Shown here: in pieces, positions 1-7,999 of the stretch | How the letters are laid out: each line of letters opens with the position of its first letter | Position numbering within the stretch: the first letter of the stretch is position 1 | NCBI GenBank assembly: GCA_036395835.1 | Contig: DASWCW010000125.1 | Location: forward strand, 1 to 46,557 | Length of the DNA stretch: 46,557 nt | Source of the DNA: AP-16 sp036395835 | GTDB taxonomy: Bacteria > Pseudomonadota > Alphaproteobacteria > Rhizobiales > Xanthobacteraceae | Direction of reading: 5' to 3' | Made by a program: the position numbers and the translations under genes | The notes under the pieces: model-generated | What the model saw: the letters and a program-made list of their open reading frames with translations, nothing else | What the model was told of the DNA's origin: nothing | Database searches by the model: none

Positions 1-1
1 C

Positions 2-241
2 GTGCCGGCAGATGCGGCCCGGCCGACGGCGCAGCCGCCGCAAGCGGCGCCGAGGAAGCCCGATGCAGCCGCGCAACCGGCGCCCGCGTGGCCGGCGGAG
101 GTGAAGCCGATTCCGGGCGGTCGGATCATCGTGCCGACGGCCGGGGCCCGACCGAGCGACAACCCGGTCGCGCGGCGCTGGCTCGACAATTCCGGCAAGC
201 CGGCCCCGGATCAGGAGCCGGACAAGAAGACCAACGATTGA
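2..241 (+). CDS. C-terminal part of a proline/alanine-rich protein (5' end outside window)
   Basis: The reading frame is open from the first bases of the window to a TGA at 239-241, so this is probably the tail of a longer gene. The 79 visible residues are rich in Pro, Ala and Lys and look disordered (an APRKPDAAAQPAPAWPAE-type stretch), ending in a charged DQEPDKKTND tail. No domain or motif is recognisable. The GTG at base 2 is in frame but nothing shows that it is a real start. Low-complexity tails of this sort are common in periplasmic or envelope proteins of Rhizobiales, but function cannot be assigned. Confidence 0.5.
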   Translation: MPADAARPTAQPPQAAPRKPDAAAQPAPAWPAEVKPIPGGRIIVPTAGARPSDNPVARRWLDNSGKPAPDQEPDKKTND

Positions 242-570
242 CGCGGCTGCTGAGCTTCGCGCTGCCCTGCCGGAAGGGATCAACTCGCCCTTGGCTGGCC
301 GGATAGCCAGCTGGTCTCCTTGTCCGCGTCCGGCGACACGTTTTGAAATTGGAGCATTTTGCCGGCGCGACGGGTTTGTTTTTGACGGTGTAACCTTAAG
401 CTGCCGCACACTTCCTCGAACGCGAAACGGCCTGCTCGGAACCTAAGGGGTTTGCGACAGATGTCCGATTAGTGGCCCGTCTCGGACCTGCCGCAAGGAC
501 CAAAGCTTGTTCGGTCTCTGAGGTAGAGCGGAAAAAACTGTTCGACCGCGATGTTGAGCTGCAACAATTC
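242..570. other. intergenic region without a recognisable gene
   Basis: No convincing coding frame, RBS or terminator was seen between the end of the first gene and the tRNA-like tail at 571. GAGGTAGAGC at 520-529 resembles a tRNA D-arm but has no partner acceptor strand. Together with the tail that follows, it may be debris of a tRNA locus or of an integration site. Confidence 0.4.
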
Positions 571-614
571 ATCATGATCCGTGTGTCGGGGTTCGAGTCC
601 TTCCTCGGCTACCA
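571..614 (+). pseudogene. degenerate 3' part of a tRNA(Met)-like sequence
   Basis: The 44 bases end in a T-loop signature (GGTTCGAGTCC at 590-600), a 7-base acceptor strand and an encoded CCA (612-614). The order ATCATGATCC then GTGTGTCGGGG matches what I recall of the anticodon loop (CAT), variable loop and T-arm of alphaproteobacterial elongator tRNA(Met). A complementary 5' acceptor strand (AGCCGAG) is absent, the 5' anticodon-stem strand does not pair, and the T-stem has lost one G and carries mismatches, so it cannot fold as a working tRNA. It may be a remnant of an integration (att) site or a decayed tRNA copy. The match rests on memory, not on an alignment. Confidence 0.5.
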
Positions 615-625
615 AATCGAGCTTG

Positions 626-1831
626 ATGCCTGAAACTCCGCGCCCCAAGCTCACCGGCCTGCTGGCGGAAACCACGGCGATCCAGGCCGTCGGCACCATG
701 GCGGTTCTGGTGGTGCCGACGATCGCGCCGAAGATCGCGGAGATGATCGGTATTCCGGCGGGCCAGGTCGGCTTCCAGATCAGCCTGCTCTATCTCGCGG
801 CGATGTTCGGCTCGCTCAGCGCGGGCACCTGGGTGACGCGGCTCGGCCCGTGCCGAACCGGCCAGACCGCCATGCTGCTTACGGCGATGGGCTGCATGCT
901 GTTGGCCGCCGGCAATCTCGCCACGCTGCTGGCGGGCTCGCTCGTGATCGGCGCGGCCTACGGCATCATCAATCCGGCGTCCTCGGATCTCTTGATGCGG
1001 CATGTGCCGGCCGCCCGGCGCAATCTGTTCTTCTCGATCAAGCAAACCGGCGTGCCGCTGGGCGGCATGATCATCGGCCTCGTGGCGCCGGTGACGGCGC
1101 TGCGCTTGGGCTGGAGCGCGCCGCTATGGATCGTCGCCGCCGCCGCCGCGCTGGCGTTGCTCTCGCAGCCGCACCGCGCGATCTGGGACGCGCACCGGGA
1201 CCTCTCCGCGAAGCTTTCGGGCCTGTCGCTGACCGGCTTCCGCACGGTCGCGAAAAACCCGGCGCTGCTTCGGCTCGCGTCCGCTTCGTTCTGCTTTGCC
1301 GCCATTCAGCTCTGCCTGCTCGCCTTCCTGGTGGTGCTGCTGGTCGAGGAACTCGGCTTCGATCTGGTTACGGCGGGCGCGATCCTGGCGGCCGTTCAGG
1401 TGGTCGGGGCGCTGGGCCGCGTGCTCTGGGGCATGCTCGCCGACCGCGTCGGCAGCGGGCTTGTGGTGCTCCTGGGCCTCGCGCTGCTGATGGCGGCGGC
1501 TTCGGCAGCCGTCATCGGGCTCTCCCGCGCATGGCCGGCATTCCTGGTGATCGCGGTGTTTCAGGTGCTCGGCATCTCGGCCGTGGGCTGGAACGGCGTG
1601 TTTCTCTCCGAGGTCGCCTGGCTGAGCCCGCCGCGTGCGATCGGATCGACGACCGGCGCCGCGATGTTCGTGACCTTCATGGGGGTGGTGGCGGGCCCGC
1701 CGCTGTTCTCGGGCCTCCATGCCCTGCTGGGGAGCTACGCATGGAGCTATGCGCTGCTCGTCGCCTTCGCGCTCTTCGCCGCTTGGCTCATCCGGACCGC
1801 CCAGGCGCACGCACCGCGCGCCGCGATCTGA
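626..1831 (+). CDS. MFS transporter
   Basis: This 401-residue hydrophobic protein has about twelve predicted membrane helices and no signal peptide, the normal size for a major facilitator superfamily permease of the inner membrane. A motif-A-like loop lies between helices 2 and 3 (GTWVTRLGPCRTGQ, residues 67-80), and a second copy (WGMLADRVG, near residue 275) opens the C-terminal half. The ATG at 626 is preferred because an upstream in-frame GTG at 581 would translate the tRNA-like tail; the ribosome-binding site is weak in either case. The gene is convergent with the coiled-coil gene, 26 bases away. The overall look is of a small-molecule or anion uptake or efflux carrier (CynX/NimT-like), but the substrate cannot be inferred. 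Confidence 0.85.
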   Translation: MPETPRPKLTGLLAETTAIQAVGTMAVLVVPTIAPKIAEMIGIPAGQVGFQISLLYLAAMFGSLSAGTWVTRLGPCRTGQTAMLLTAMGCMLLAAGNLATLLAGSLVIGAAYGIINPASSDLLMRHVPAARRNLFFSIKQTGVPLGGMIIGLVAPVTALRLGWSAPLWIVAAAAALALLSQPHRAIWDAHRDLSAKLSGLSLTGFRTVAKNPALLRLASASFCFAAIQLCLLAFLVVLLVEELGFDLVTAGAILAAVQVVGALGRVLWGMLADRVGSGLVVLLGLALLMAAASAAVIGLSRAWPAFLVIAVFQVLGISAVGWNGVFLSEVAWLSPPRAIGSTTGAAMFVTFMGVVAGPPLFSGLHALLGSYAWSYALLVAFALFAAWLIRTAQAHAPRAAI

Positions 1832-1839
1832 GGATGACG

Positions 1840-1854
1840 GCCGGCGTAACCGGC
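1840..1854. terminator. short GC hairpin between convergent genes
   Basis: GCCGG-CGTAA-CCGGC forms a 5-bp stem in the 26-bp gap between the convergent MFS and coiled-coil genes. It has no T-tract, so it could only be a weak bidirectional terminator. Confidence 0.3.
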
Positions 1855-1857
1855 GTA

Positions 1858-4509
1858 TCAGCTGCCCGCGGCGCTCGCAGGTCCGCGATTGGGATTGGGC
1901 GCCTCTTCCAGGATCCGGCGCGAGAGCTTCGCCACGCTTTGCACGGCACTCGCCTCCCGCGACGAAAGTTCTTCGAGCGAGGCGGTGAGCTCGCGTTCCT
2001 TGTGCTGCAGCTGCTCGACCTCTTTCGACAGGTCCGCGTGGCGAGCTTCGAGCTCGGAAACTGCGGTCCGAAGCTCGGCGCGCTTCGCCCCCAGCGATGA
2101 ATCGAGCGCGTCGTGGGCCTGTTTTTCCCGATCGGCGAGACTAGCCTCGAACTCGGCGGTCCTCGCGGCGAGCCGCCGCTCCAGGTCGCCGATCATCCCC
2201 GCGCTGAGATCCTCGACGGACTTCTTGATGTCGGCCTCGCGCTGCGTCCGGCGCTGCTCCAGGTCCTGCATCACGCGAGCCTCCCGGGAGGCGAGGCCCT
2301 CGACCGACGCCGAGAGCTCGCGCGCGCGCTGCTCCAGCCCCGCTATTTCGCTGCCGAGCGAAATGCGGCGATTTTCGAGGCTCGACGCTTCCGATTCGAA
2401 CGTCTTGCGCTTGTCGGCCAACGAGGTTTCCAGCGTTTCGTGCGCTTGTCGCTCCCGCTCGGCGAGATCGGCCTCGAGCTCCGCCGACCTTGCGGCGATG
2501 CGCCGCTCCACATCGCCCATCATCCGGTCGCTGAGGTCTTCGACCGACTTCTTGATCTCCGCTTCGCGCTCGGCTCGGCGTCGCGCCAGCTCTTCCAGAA
2601 CGTCCGCCTCGCGGGACGCAAGGCCCTCGACCGAGGTCGACAGCTCGCGCGCGCGCTGCTCCAGGAGCTCGATTTCGTTGCCGAGCGAGATGCGGCGGTT
2701 TTCGAGACCCGAGACCTCGGAATCGAGCGCGGCGCGCCTGCCGCCCAGCGAGGATTCCAGCGCCCCGCGAGCTTGCTGCTCCCACTCGGCGAGCTCGGCT
2801 TCGAGCTCCGCCGATTTTGCGGCCGAGCGCCGCTCCAGATCGGCCATCATGCCAACGCTGAGAACCTCGACCGATTTCTTGATCTCGGCCTCGCGCTCGG
2901 CCCGGCGCAGCTCGAGAGCCTCCAGCGCGCTTGCCTCCTTGAACGAGAGACCGTCCACCGAGGCCGAAAGCTCCCGCTCCCGGCGTTCCTGGATCTCGAT
3001 CGCGTTGCCGAGCACGACATGCCGGTCCTCGAGCCTCGACACCGCGGCTTCCAGCGCGGCGCGTTGCTGGACCAGCGAAGCTTCCAGGGCTTCGCGGCCT
3101 TGCCGCTCCCGATCCGCGAGCTGCGCCTCGAATTCCGCCGATTGGACCGCGATCCGCCGCTCCAGATCGGCGGTCATCCTCGTGCTGAGCTCTTCGGCCG
3201 ATTTCCTGATCTGCGCTTCCCGCTGCAAGCGCAGCCGCTCCAGGCCTTCCAGAACGTCGGTTTCCTTGGCCGCGAGCGCTTCGATGGCGGCCGCCAGGTC
3301 GCGCTCGCGTTGTCCCAGCAGCTCGACCTGCTTGAACAGCGCAATCCGGCGTTCCTCGAGGTCCGAAACTTCGGCCTCGAGCTCGGCGCGTTTCCCGCCC
3401 AGGATCTCCTCCAGAGCTTCGCGGCCCTGTCGCTCGCGATGGGCGAGATCCGCCTCGAGCTCCGCCAGACTGGAGGCGCGGTGCCGCTCCAGCTCGCGGG
3501 TCATCTCGCGGCCGAGATGCTCGGCGGACGTCCGGATGTCCGCCGCGCGCTCCCCCCGAAGCGCGTCAAGATCCCGCTCCAATTCCGCGGTGAGCTTCTC
3601 GAGCAGAATCTTCCGCTCGGTTTCCATCATTTGCTGCGCGATTTCCGCGATCTTGGCTTCGAGCAGGGCCTTCACTTCGGGATCGTTGCGCAGCGCCTCG
3701 TAGTAAGCGCCCAGAAGATCCTGTTGGTCGGCGAGCATCGAAGCGAGATTGCGGATGCGCAGGATTTCCTGTGCGGTGCGGGGATCGACCGATTGGCGAG
3801 GAGACGCGCGTCTCTGCAGGCCGTCGGCAAATCGTCCGAGCGCCTCCGCGAATTGACGAAGCGCTTGATCCTCGCCCGGCTCGACCCGGGTCAGCGATCG
3901 GATGATCCGGCGCACGAAATCGACGTCGCGAGACCAATCCAGCGTGCCGATCTGCACGAATCGCTCGTTCGGATCGAGGATTGCCATGGTCTGCGATCCG
4001 GCCGGAACCGCGAGGCACAGCTTCGGCTCGAAGCGCCATACCGCAAGCCGTTGCATTTCGCCGTCGCCGGCCGCGCGCCAACGCCCGTCCGGCTCCTGGG
4101 CGAGTTGGACCCGGACCATCTCGCGCTCGCCGATGCGGACCATCACTTCGCCCGGAACGCCGTTCGCCTGGCCGTCCTCGACCAGGAGGCGCCGCGCGGA
4201 TTCGCTCGATCCGAGCTCGGACAAATCTTGCAGCGGAAGCAGCCGCCGATACTCGGTGACGCGAAGCACGGACGCGCCGTGCGGTGCGTCGGAAACGATA
4301 TGGAACGCGACCCAGTCGCCTACGTTGAGCGACCCGGCCGAGGCGCCCGCGAGCTCGACCTCGCCGCGCGGAGGAAACAGCAGCCGGGACGAGCCGGAAA
4401 CGTCGCGAATGTTGGTCCCGTGGCGCTGCATGCGCACATCGAGCAGCGCCGCGGCGTCCGAGACTCGGACGCAGGTCCCGATGAAAAATGTTTCGCGTTC
4501 GGTTGGCAT
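1858..4509 (-). CDS. long coiled-coil protein with 109-residue tandem repeats
   Basis: The 883-residue protein has three parts. Residues 1-90 are beta-rich and end in a GDWVAFHIVSDAPHGASVL stretch resembling the end of a cold-shock/OB fold (inference). Residues 90-300 are mixed and end in helices. Residues 300-870 are highly charged coiled coil. From residue 360 the coil is an exact 109-residue unit present four times (360-468, 469-577, 578-686, 687-795), with a fifth partial copy to the end and a 50-residue half-copy before. Each unit carries a REAEIKKSVEDLS-like core and an ERR-AA-SAE-EA-LADRE segment. 109 equals 14 heptads plus one 11-residue stutter. The ATG at 4509 follows GGCGGG; a TTG 21 bases upstream is less likely. 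There is no signal peptide, transmembrane segment or nucleotide-binding motif. It is transcribed alone. A scaffold or filament role is possible but unproven. Confidence 0.85.
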   Translation of the reverse strand: MPTERETFFIGTCVRVSDAAALLDVRMQRHGTNIRDVSGSSRLLFPPRGEVELAGASAGSLNVGDWVAFHIVSDAPHGASVLRVTEYRRLLPLQDLSELGSSESARRLLVEDGQANGVPGEVMVRIGEREMVRVQLAQEPDGRWRAAGDGEMQRLAVWRFEPKLCLAVPAGSQTMAILDPNERFVQIGTLDWSRDVDFVRRIIRSLTRVEPGEDQALRQFAEALGRFADGLQRRASPRQSVDPRTAQEILRIRNLASMLADQQDLLGAYYEALRNDPEVKALLEAKIAEIAQQMMETERKILLEKLTAELERDLDALRGERAADIRTSAEHLGREMTRELERHRASSLAELEADLAHRERQGREALEEILGGKRAELEAEVSDLEERRIALFKQVELLGQRERDLAAAIEALAAKETDVLEGLERLRLQREAQIRKSAEELSTRMTADLERRIAVQSAEFEAQLADRERQGREALEASLVQQRAALEAAVSRLEDRHVVLGNAIEIQERRERELSASVDGLSFKEASALEALELRRAEREAEIKKSVEVLSVGMMADLERRSAAKSAELEAELAEWEQQARGALESSLGGRRAALDSEVSGLENRRISLGNEIELLEQRARELSTSVEGLASREADVLEELARRRAEREAEIKKSVEDLSDRMMGDVERRIAARSAELEADLAERERQAHETLETSLADKRKTFESEASSLENRRISLGSEIAGLEQRARELSASVEGLASREARVMQDLEQRRTQREADIKKSVEDLSAGMIGDLERRLAARTAEFEASLADREKQAHDALDSSLGAKRAELRTAVSELEARHADLSKEVEQLQHKERELTASLEELSSREASAVQSVAKLSRRILEEAPNPNRGPASAAGS
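2125..3432 (-). repeat. four tandem 327-bp coding repeats
   Basis: These are the DNA counterpart of the four full 109-residue units in the coiled-coil gene, each exactly 327 bp with no indels between copies. The copies are diverged; units 3 and 4 look most alike (both contain LENRRISLG and SVEGLASREA), which suggests stepwise duplication with the most recent event at the 3' side. Confidence 0.8.
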
Positions 4510-4759
4510 CCCGCCGATCCCCAAGGCCAAATCGATGCGGAGCCGAAGGGCCCGCCCATTTCCCGGCAGGGATGATAGCGCGAAAACGATCCGGGAACGA
4601 TAGGGCTATCTTTCGGAAATACAAAGAGAATTATCAATCGCCCGGCGGTCGAGGGGTTTGCCGAGGTGTGTCCCCGAGACGCTTCGCTGCCAGTCCGGCT
4701 GATTGGCGCCGGCCGTCAGCATTCTGGTAAAATGCCGACCTCAGGCAAGGAAGGATGCG

Positions 4760-5761
4760 ATGCCGAAGCTCGCGCTGAAACTCCTCGCCGCGCTGGCGCT
4801 GCTCGCGCCCGTCCCGGCCATGGCCAAGGAAAAGGTCACGCTGGCGCTCAATTGGGTGCCGACCGCCGACCACGCGCCGTATTTCTATGCCAAGCGGCAG
4901 GGCTGGTACGATCAGGCCGGCATCGAGCTCACCATCGAGAACGGCTCGGGATCGGCCGTGTCCGCGCAACGCGTCGGCGCCGGGCAATCCGATTTCGGCA
5001 TCGCCGACATGGCGACCGCGCTGCTCGCCCGCGGCAAGGGCGCGAACCTCGTCGCGATCATGACCGTCTACGCCAACTCGCCGCAGGGTTTCTATTGGCT
5101 CAAAAGCAGCGGCATCGCCGGTCCGAAGGATTTCGCGGGCAAAAAGCTCGGCAATCCCGCCGGCGACGCCTCGCGGGTGATGTGGCCGGCCTTCGCCAAG
5201 CAGGTCGGGATCGACCCGGGCGCCGTGACGTTCGTCAACGTCAGCCCGCAAGCGAAGGTCGCCTCGCTCAAAAGCCATGCCATCGACATCACCAGCGACT
5301 TCTACAACGATCATGATCTCAAGCTGCGGGAATTCGGCGCCGATCTCGGGTTCCTGGCTTGGCGCGACATCGGCATCAACCCGTACGGCAACTCGATCCT
5401 GGTCAACGGCGCGTATCTGGAGAAGCATCGGGACGTGGTGAAGGCGTTCGCGCAGGTGAGCCAGAAAGCCTTTGCGGCCTGTATCAAGGATGCCGAGCCG
5501 TGCCTCGAGGCGCTCACCGAGAGCGCGAGCGGGCTCGACCTTTCCCACCAGCGCAACCAGTGGAATCGCGTCAAGGAACTGATGCGCGATCCGACCACGA
5601 TCCATGTCGCGCTGGGCGCATTCGATGCGGAGCGGATGAAGCGCGATTACGAGATGGTCGCGGCCTATTTCAGCCTGGAGCGTCCATTCGACGTTGCCAA
5701 CGCCTACACCAACGATTTTCTCGATCCGAACATCAAGATGACGGCGGACGGCGTCCGGTAG
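4760..5761 (+). CDS. ABC-type solute-binding protein, NMT1/THI5 (ThiY/SsuA-like) family
   Basis: The 333-residue protein starts with a Sec signal peptide (KLALKLLAALALLAPVPAMA, cleavage near residue 22) and continues with VTLALNWVPTADHAPYFYAK, the typical opening of NMT1/THI5-type periplasmic binding proteins that deliver pyrimidine precursors, riboflavin, aromatic sulfonates or similar ligands to an ABC importer. Further family features are the IENGSGSAVSAQRVGAGQSDFGIAD segment near residues 60-85 and the GKKLGNPAGDA lobe crossing. The ATG at 4760 follows AAGGAAGG. No permease or ATPase gene lies beside it, so it is an orphan that must rely on components elsewhere. Ligand unknown. Confidence 0.85.
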   Translation: MPKLALKLLAALALLAPVPAMAKEKVTLALNWVPTADHAPYFYAKRQGWYDQAGIELTIENGSGSAVSAQRVGAGQSDFGIADMATALLARGKGANLVAIMTVYANSPQGFYWLKSSGIAGPKDFAGKKLGNPAGDASRVMWPAFAKQVGIDPGAVTFVNVSPQAKVASLKSHAIDITSDFYNDHDLKLREFGADLGFLAWRDIGINPYGNSILVNGAYLEKHRDVVKAFAQVSQKAFAACIKDAEPCLEALTESASGLDLSHQRNQWNRVKELMRDPTTIHVALGAFDAERMKRDYEMVAAYFSLERPFDVANAYTNDFLDPNIKMTADGVR

Positions 5762-5769
5762 CGGCGATC

Positions 5770-5802
5770 AAAAAAATAGCGCCGCCCCGATCGAGGCGGC
5801 GC
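5770..5802 (-). terminator. Rho-independent terminator of the cold-shock gene
   Basis: On the minus strand an 8-bp GC stem (GCGCCGCC/GGCGGCGC, 5779-5786 with 5795-5802) is followed after two bases by seven T (complement of A at 5770-5776). It begins 17 bases past the cold-shock stop codon. In the plus direction the T-tract is missing, so it serves the minus-strand gene. Confidence 0.85.
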
Positions 5803-5819
5803 CTGCAAACACCACGAAG

Positions 5820-6026
5820 TTACGCGGCGAGCTTGAGGTTCTCGGCTGCTTCCTTGCCGCGGTTCACCACTACGTCGAACGTGACGCTTTGGCCTTCGGC
5901 CAGGGTCGACAAGCCGGCCCGCTCCACGGCGGAAATGTGGATGAACACATCCTTGCCGCCGTTGGCGCGCTCGATGAAGCCGTATCCCTTCGCGGGGTTG
6001 AACGATTTGACAATGCCCTTGTGCAT
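5820..6026 (-). CDS. cold-shock protein, CspA family
   Basis: This 68-residue single-domain OB-fold protein binds single-stranded RNA or DNA and acts as an RNA chaperone in the cytoplasm. Both signature motifs are present: RNP1 KGYGFIER (residues 13-20) and RNP2 VFIHI (27-31). The ATG at 6026 follows a strong AAAGGAAAGGA site. The gene stands alone, ends at a clear terminator and has more than 250 bases of non-coding DNA upstream, as expected for csp genes with long leaders. Which paralogue it is (cold-induced or constitutive) cannot be told. Confidence 0.95.
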   Translation of the reverse strand: MHKGIVKSFNPAKGYGFIERANGGKDVFIHISAVERAGLSTLAEGQSVTFDVVVNRGKEAAENLKLAA

Positions 6027-6292
6027 CGTCCTTTCCTTTCTCTTACGTTGAAAACGCGCGACCGCTCTGTGCGGACCACGCAACAACCTGACGTATTGGG
6101 GAGAACCGAGACGAAGCGCGCGCTTGGCACGACTGACGGCCGGAACCGGCCAAAACCGATTGCTGCGGACCATATAGGCGATATCGCAACGAAGACAAGG
6201 AGCCTCAGCCTGTCCTCTCCGCGACGCGGACAGTGACCTGCACATTCGGCTGCCCGTGAATCGGACCGTCACGCCACGCGCCGGCACGGCGC
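6027..6292 (-). promoter_or_regulatory. upstream region / possible structured leader of the cold-shock gene
   Basis: These 266 bases hold no gene. Read on the minus strand they contain several short inverted repeats (for example GGCCGG-TT-CCGGCC complementing 6131-6146, and TCCGCG-T-CGCGGA near 6218-6231). Long structured leaders are typical of csp genes; no promoter can be placed with confidence. Confidence 0.3.
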
Positions 6293-6586
6293 TCAGCCGA
6301 GCGAGGCGATGATCTCCCGGTAGGCCGCCTCGGGAAACGCCTTGAGGGTACGGGTGCGCACGTTGCCCATCATGCCGAGCTGCAGTGCGAACCTCGCCGC
6401 CACCGCATCGTCGGACGCCTCGCACACGACGACCAGGTCGCATTCGCCCATGGTCAGGTACACGGATTTGATCTCGCCGCCCATTTGCTTGAGCATCTTC
6501 TTGGCCGCATCGAGCCGGCGCGGGGAATCCTTGACCTGTTGAATGCCCCGCTCGGTCCAATTGACGAGCACGATGTAGGTGGTCAT
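6293..6586 (-). CDS. GYD domain protein
   Basis: The 97-residue soluble protein starts TTYIVLVNWTERGIQQVKDSP and contains GGEIKSVYLTMGECDLVVVCEA, the classic pattern of GYD-domain proteins, small ferredoxin-fold proteins of unknown function widespread in proteobacteria and archaea. The ATG at 6586 follows AAGGAGGCGCCA. It lies 83 bases after the stop of the binding-protein gene on the same strand, so it could be the last member of the upstream operon or independent. Confidence 0.85.
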   Translation of the reverse strand: MTTYIVLVNWTERGIQQVKDSPRRLDAAKKMLKQMGGEIKSVYLTMGECDLVVVCEASDDAVAARFALQLGMMGNVRTRTLKAFPEAAYREIIASLG

Positions 6587-6669
6587 TGGCGCCTCCTTGG
6601 CAGGCATCAGGGGTCAGGCACCGATACTCTTGATTCTCCGACTCTCGAGTTCCGAATAGGATCCCGACG

Positions 6670-7917
6670 CTATTTCCTCCAGCCGGTCATCGGCCAAACG
6701 AGCTTGGCGGTCGCGCGATCCTCCGGCCAGACCGATTTGTATTCCTTGCCCTGCAGCTGGATCAAATAGGTCGCGGAAAGCGTGTTCTGCCCGGTCTCGT
6801 CGAATTTGACGCCGCGATAACCGATCATGAGCTGCTCGGGCTTCAAGTCGGTGTCCTGCAGCGCCTTCTGGATCTTTGCGGGATCGGTCGAGCCGGCGCG
6901 GTTGATCGCGTCGGCCAGCACCAGAAATCCCTGCATCCAGCGCGCGCTGGTGTCGTCGAGATCGCGGCCGGTCTTCTTCTTGAACAGCTCGTTGATCTTG
7001 TAGCTGTTGCCGCCCGGCTTGCCGAGATCCCAGGCGCTGCGGTTCATGGCGCCCTGGGCAATCTCGCCCACCGCGGGAATGAACGCCGGATCGGAGAAGC
7101 CGGCATCGTCGCCGATGATCATCGGCGGGGTATAGTCGAGATTCTTCATCGTCTTGAAATACAGGATGGTGTCGGCCGTGTAGCTGATGAAGATGACCGC
7201 ATCGGGCGCGAGCTGCTTGAGCTGCAGCACCTGGCCGGAGACGTCCGAGCTGTTGGCGTTGTAGGGGATCTGCGCCGCCACCTTGATGCCGCTCTTGTTG
7301 GCCGCGTCGATGATGCTGGCGGCGACCGAAGTGCCGTAGTCGGTGTTCTCGTTGATGACGGCGATGGCGTCGACGTTCCGGCCGCCTTTTTTCAGCTCAC
7401 TCAGGAACGAGGTGTAGGCCTTGGCGAAATCCGGCGCGATCGGGCCGCTGCGAAAAATCCACTTGAAGCCGCGCTGGGTGATGTTGAGCGCGACCGAATC
7501 CGCCACCAGGAACGGGACGCCGTAGCGCTCGGTGACGGCGGTTGCCGTGAGCGCCACGGAAGAATGATAGGCGCCGAGCATGGCGGCGACTTTCTCCTGG
7601 GTAATCAGGCGCAAGGTCTGGCTCTGCCCGACCGACGGATTGCCCTGGTGGTCGGCATGGAGCAGCTCGATTTTCGCGCCGCCGAGATTGGCGAGCCCCG
7701 CGGCCCCGGCAAGCGGGCTGCCCTTGAGCTCGGGATGCATGCCGTTGACGATCTCGGCGCCGAGCTCGACCGCCTCTTTGGCCGAATTGCCGGCGCTCGC
7801 CGCATTGCCGCTCAGCGGATAGATCACGCCGATCTTGACGCTCTCCGCGGCGCTCGCCGGAAATGCGATCGCCAGCGCCAACAGCGTGGCGGCGAGCAGG
7901 TAGGCTCGATGCTGCAT
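6670..7917 (-). CDS. ABC-type branched-chain amino acid/amide binding protein (Peripla_BP_6)
   Basis: The 415-residue periplasmic protein has a clear signal peptide (residues 1-23, ending PASA-AES) and the opening VKIGVIYPLSGNAASAGNSAKEAVELGAE, typical of LivK/Peripla_BP_6 receptors. The GAYHSSVALTATAVTERYGVPF segment around residue 115 corresponds to the ligand-binding cleft of the family. The ATG at 7917 follows GGGGAGGA; a TTG one codon upstream is less likely. No LivHMGF permease or ATPase genes are present. It follows the amidohydrolase gene after 82 bases, so the ligand may be the substrate or precursor handled by the MaoC/SDR/amidohydrolase enzymes (inference). Confidence 0.88.
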   Translation of the reverse strand: MQHRAYLLAATLLALAIAFPASAAESVKIGVIYPLSGNAASAGNSAKEAVELGAEIVNGMHPELKGSPLAGAAGLANLGGAKIELLHADHQGNPSVGQSQTLRLITQEKVAAMLGAYHSSVALTATAVTERYGVPFLVADSVALNITQRGFKWIFRSGPIAPDFAKAYTSFLSELKKGGRNVDAIAVINENTDYGTSVAASIIDAANKSGIKVAAQIPYNANSSDVSGQVLQLKQLAPDAVIFISYTADTILYFKTMKNLDYTPPMIIGDDAGFSDPAFIPAVGEIAQGAMNRSAWDLGKPGGNSYKINELFKKKTGRDLDDTSARWMQGFLVLADAINRAGSTDPAKIQKALQDTDLKPEQLMIGYRGVKFDETGQNTLSATYLIQLQGKEYKSVWPEDRATAKLVWPMTGWRK

Positions 7918-7999
7918 CAAATCCTCCCCATTTCCGAGCGGCTTATTCGTCCCGCTCTTTGGCGCACTCTAGCACGAACGCGGCGCCGCAAGCGCGCCG

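Noticed and set aside
1889..4575. Long frames on the opposite strand of the coiled-coil gene
   Set aside because: The antisense products are Arg/Ser- or Leu/Arg-rich shadows of the repetitive coding sequence, with no RBS or domain; the minus-strand frame has the clear coiled-coil periodicity.
5820..6560. A 246-codon frame reading into the cold-shock gene
   Set aside because: The first part has no family resemblance and crosses the start of the GYD gene region; the real cold-shock protein begins at the ATG at 6026 with a strong ribosome-binding site.
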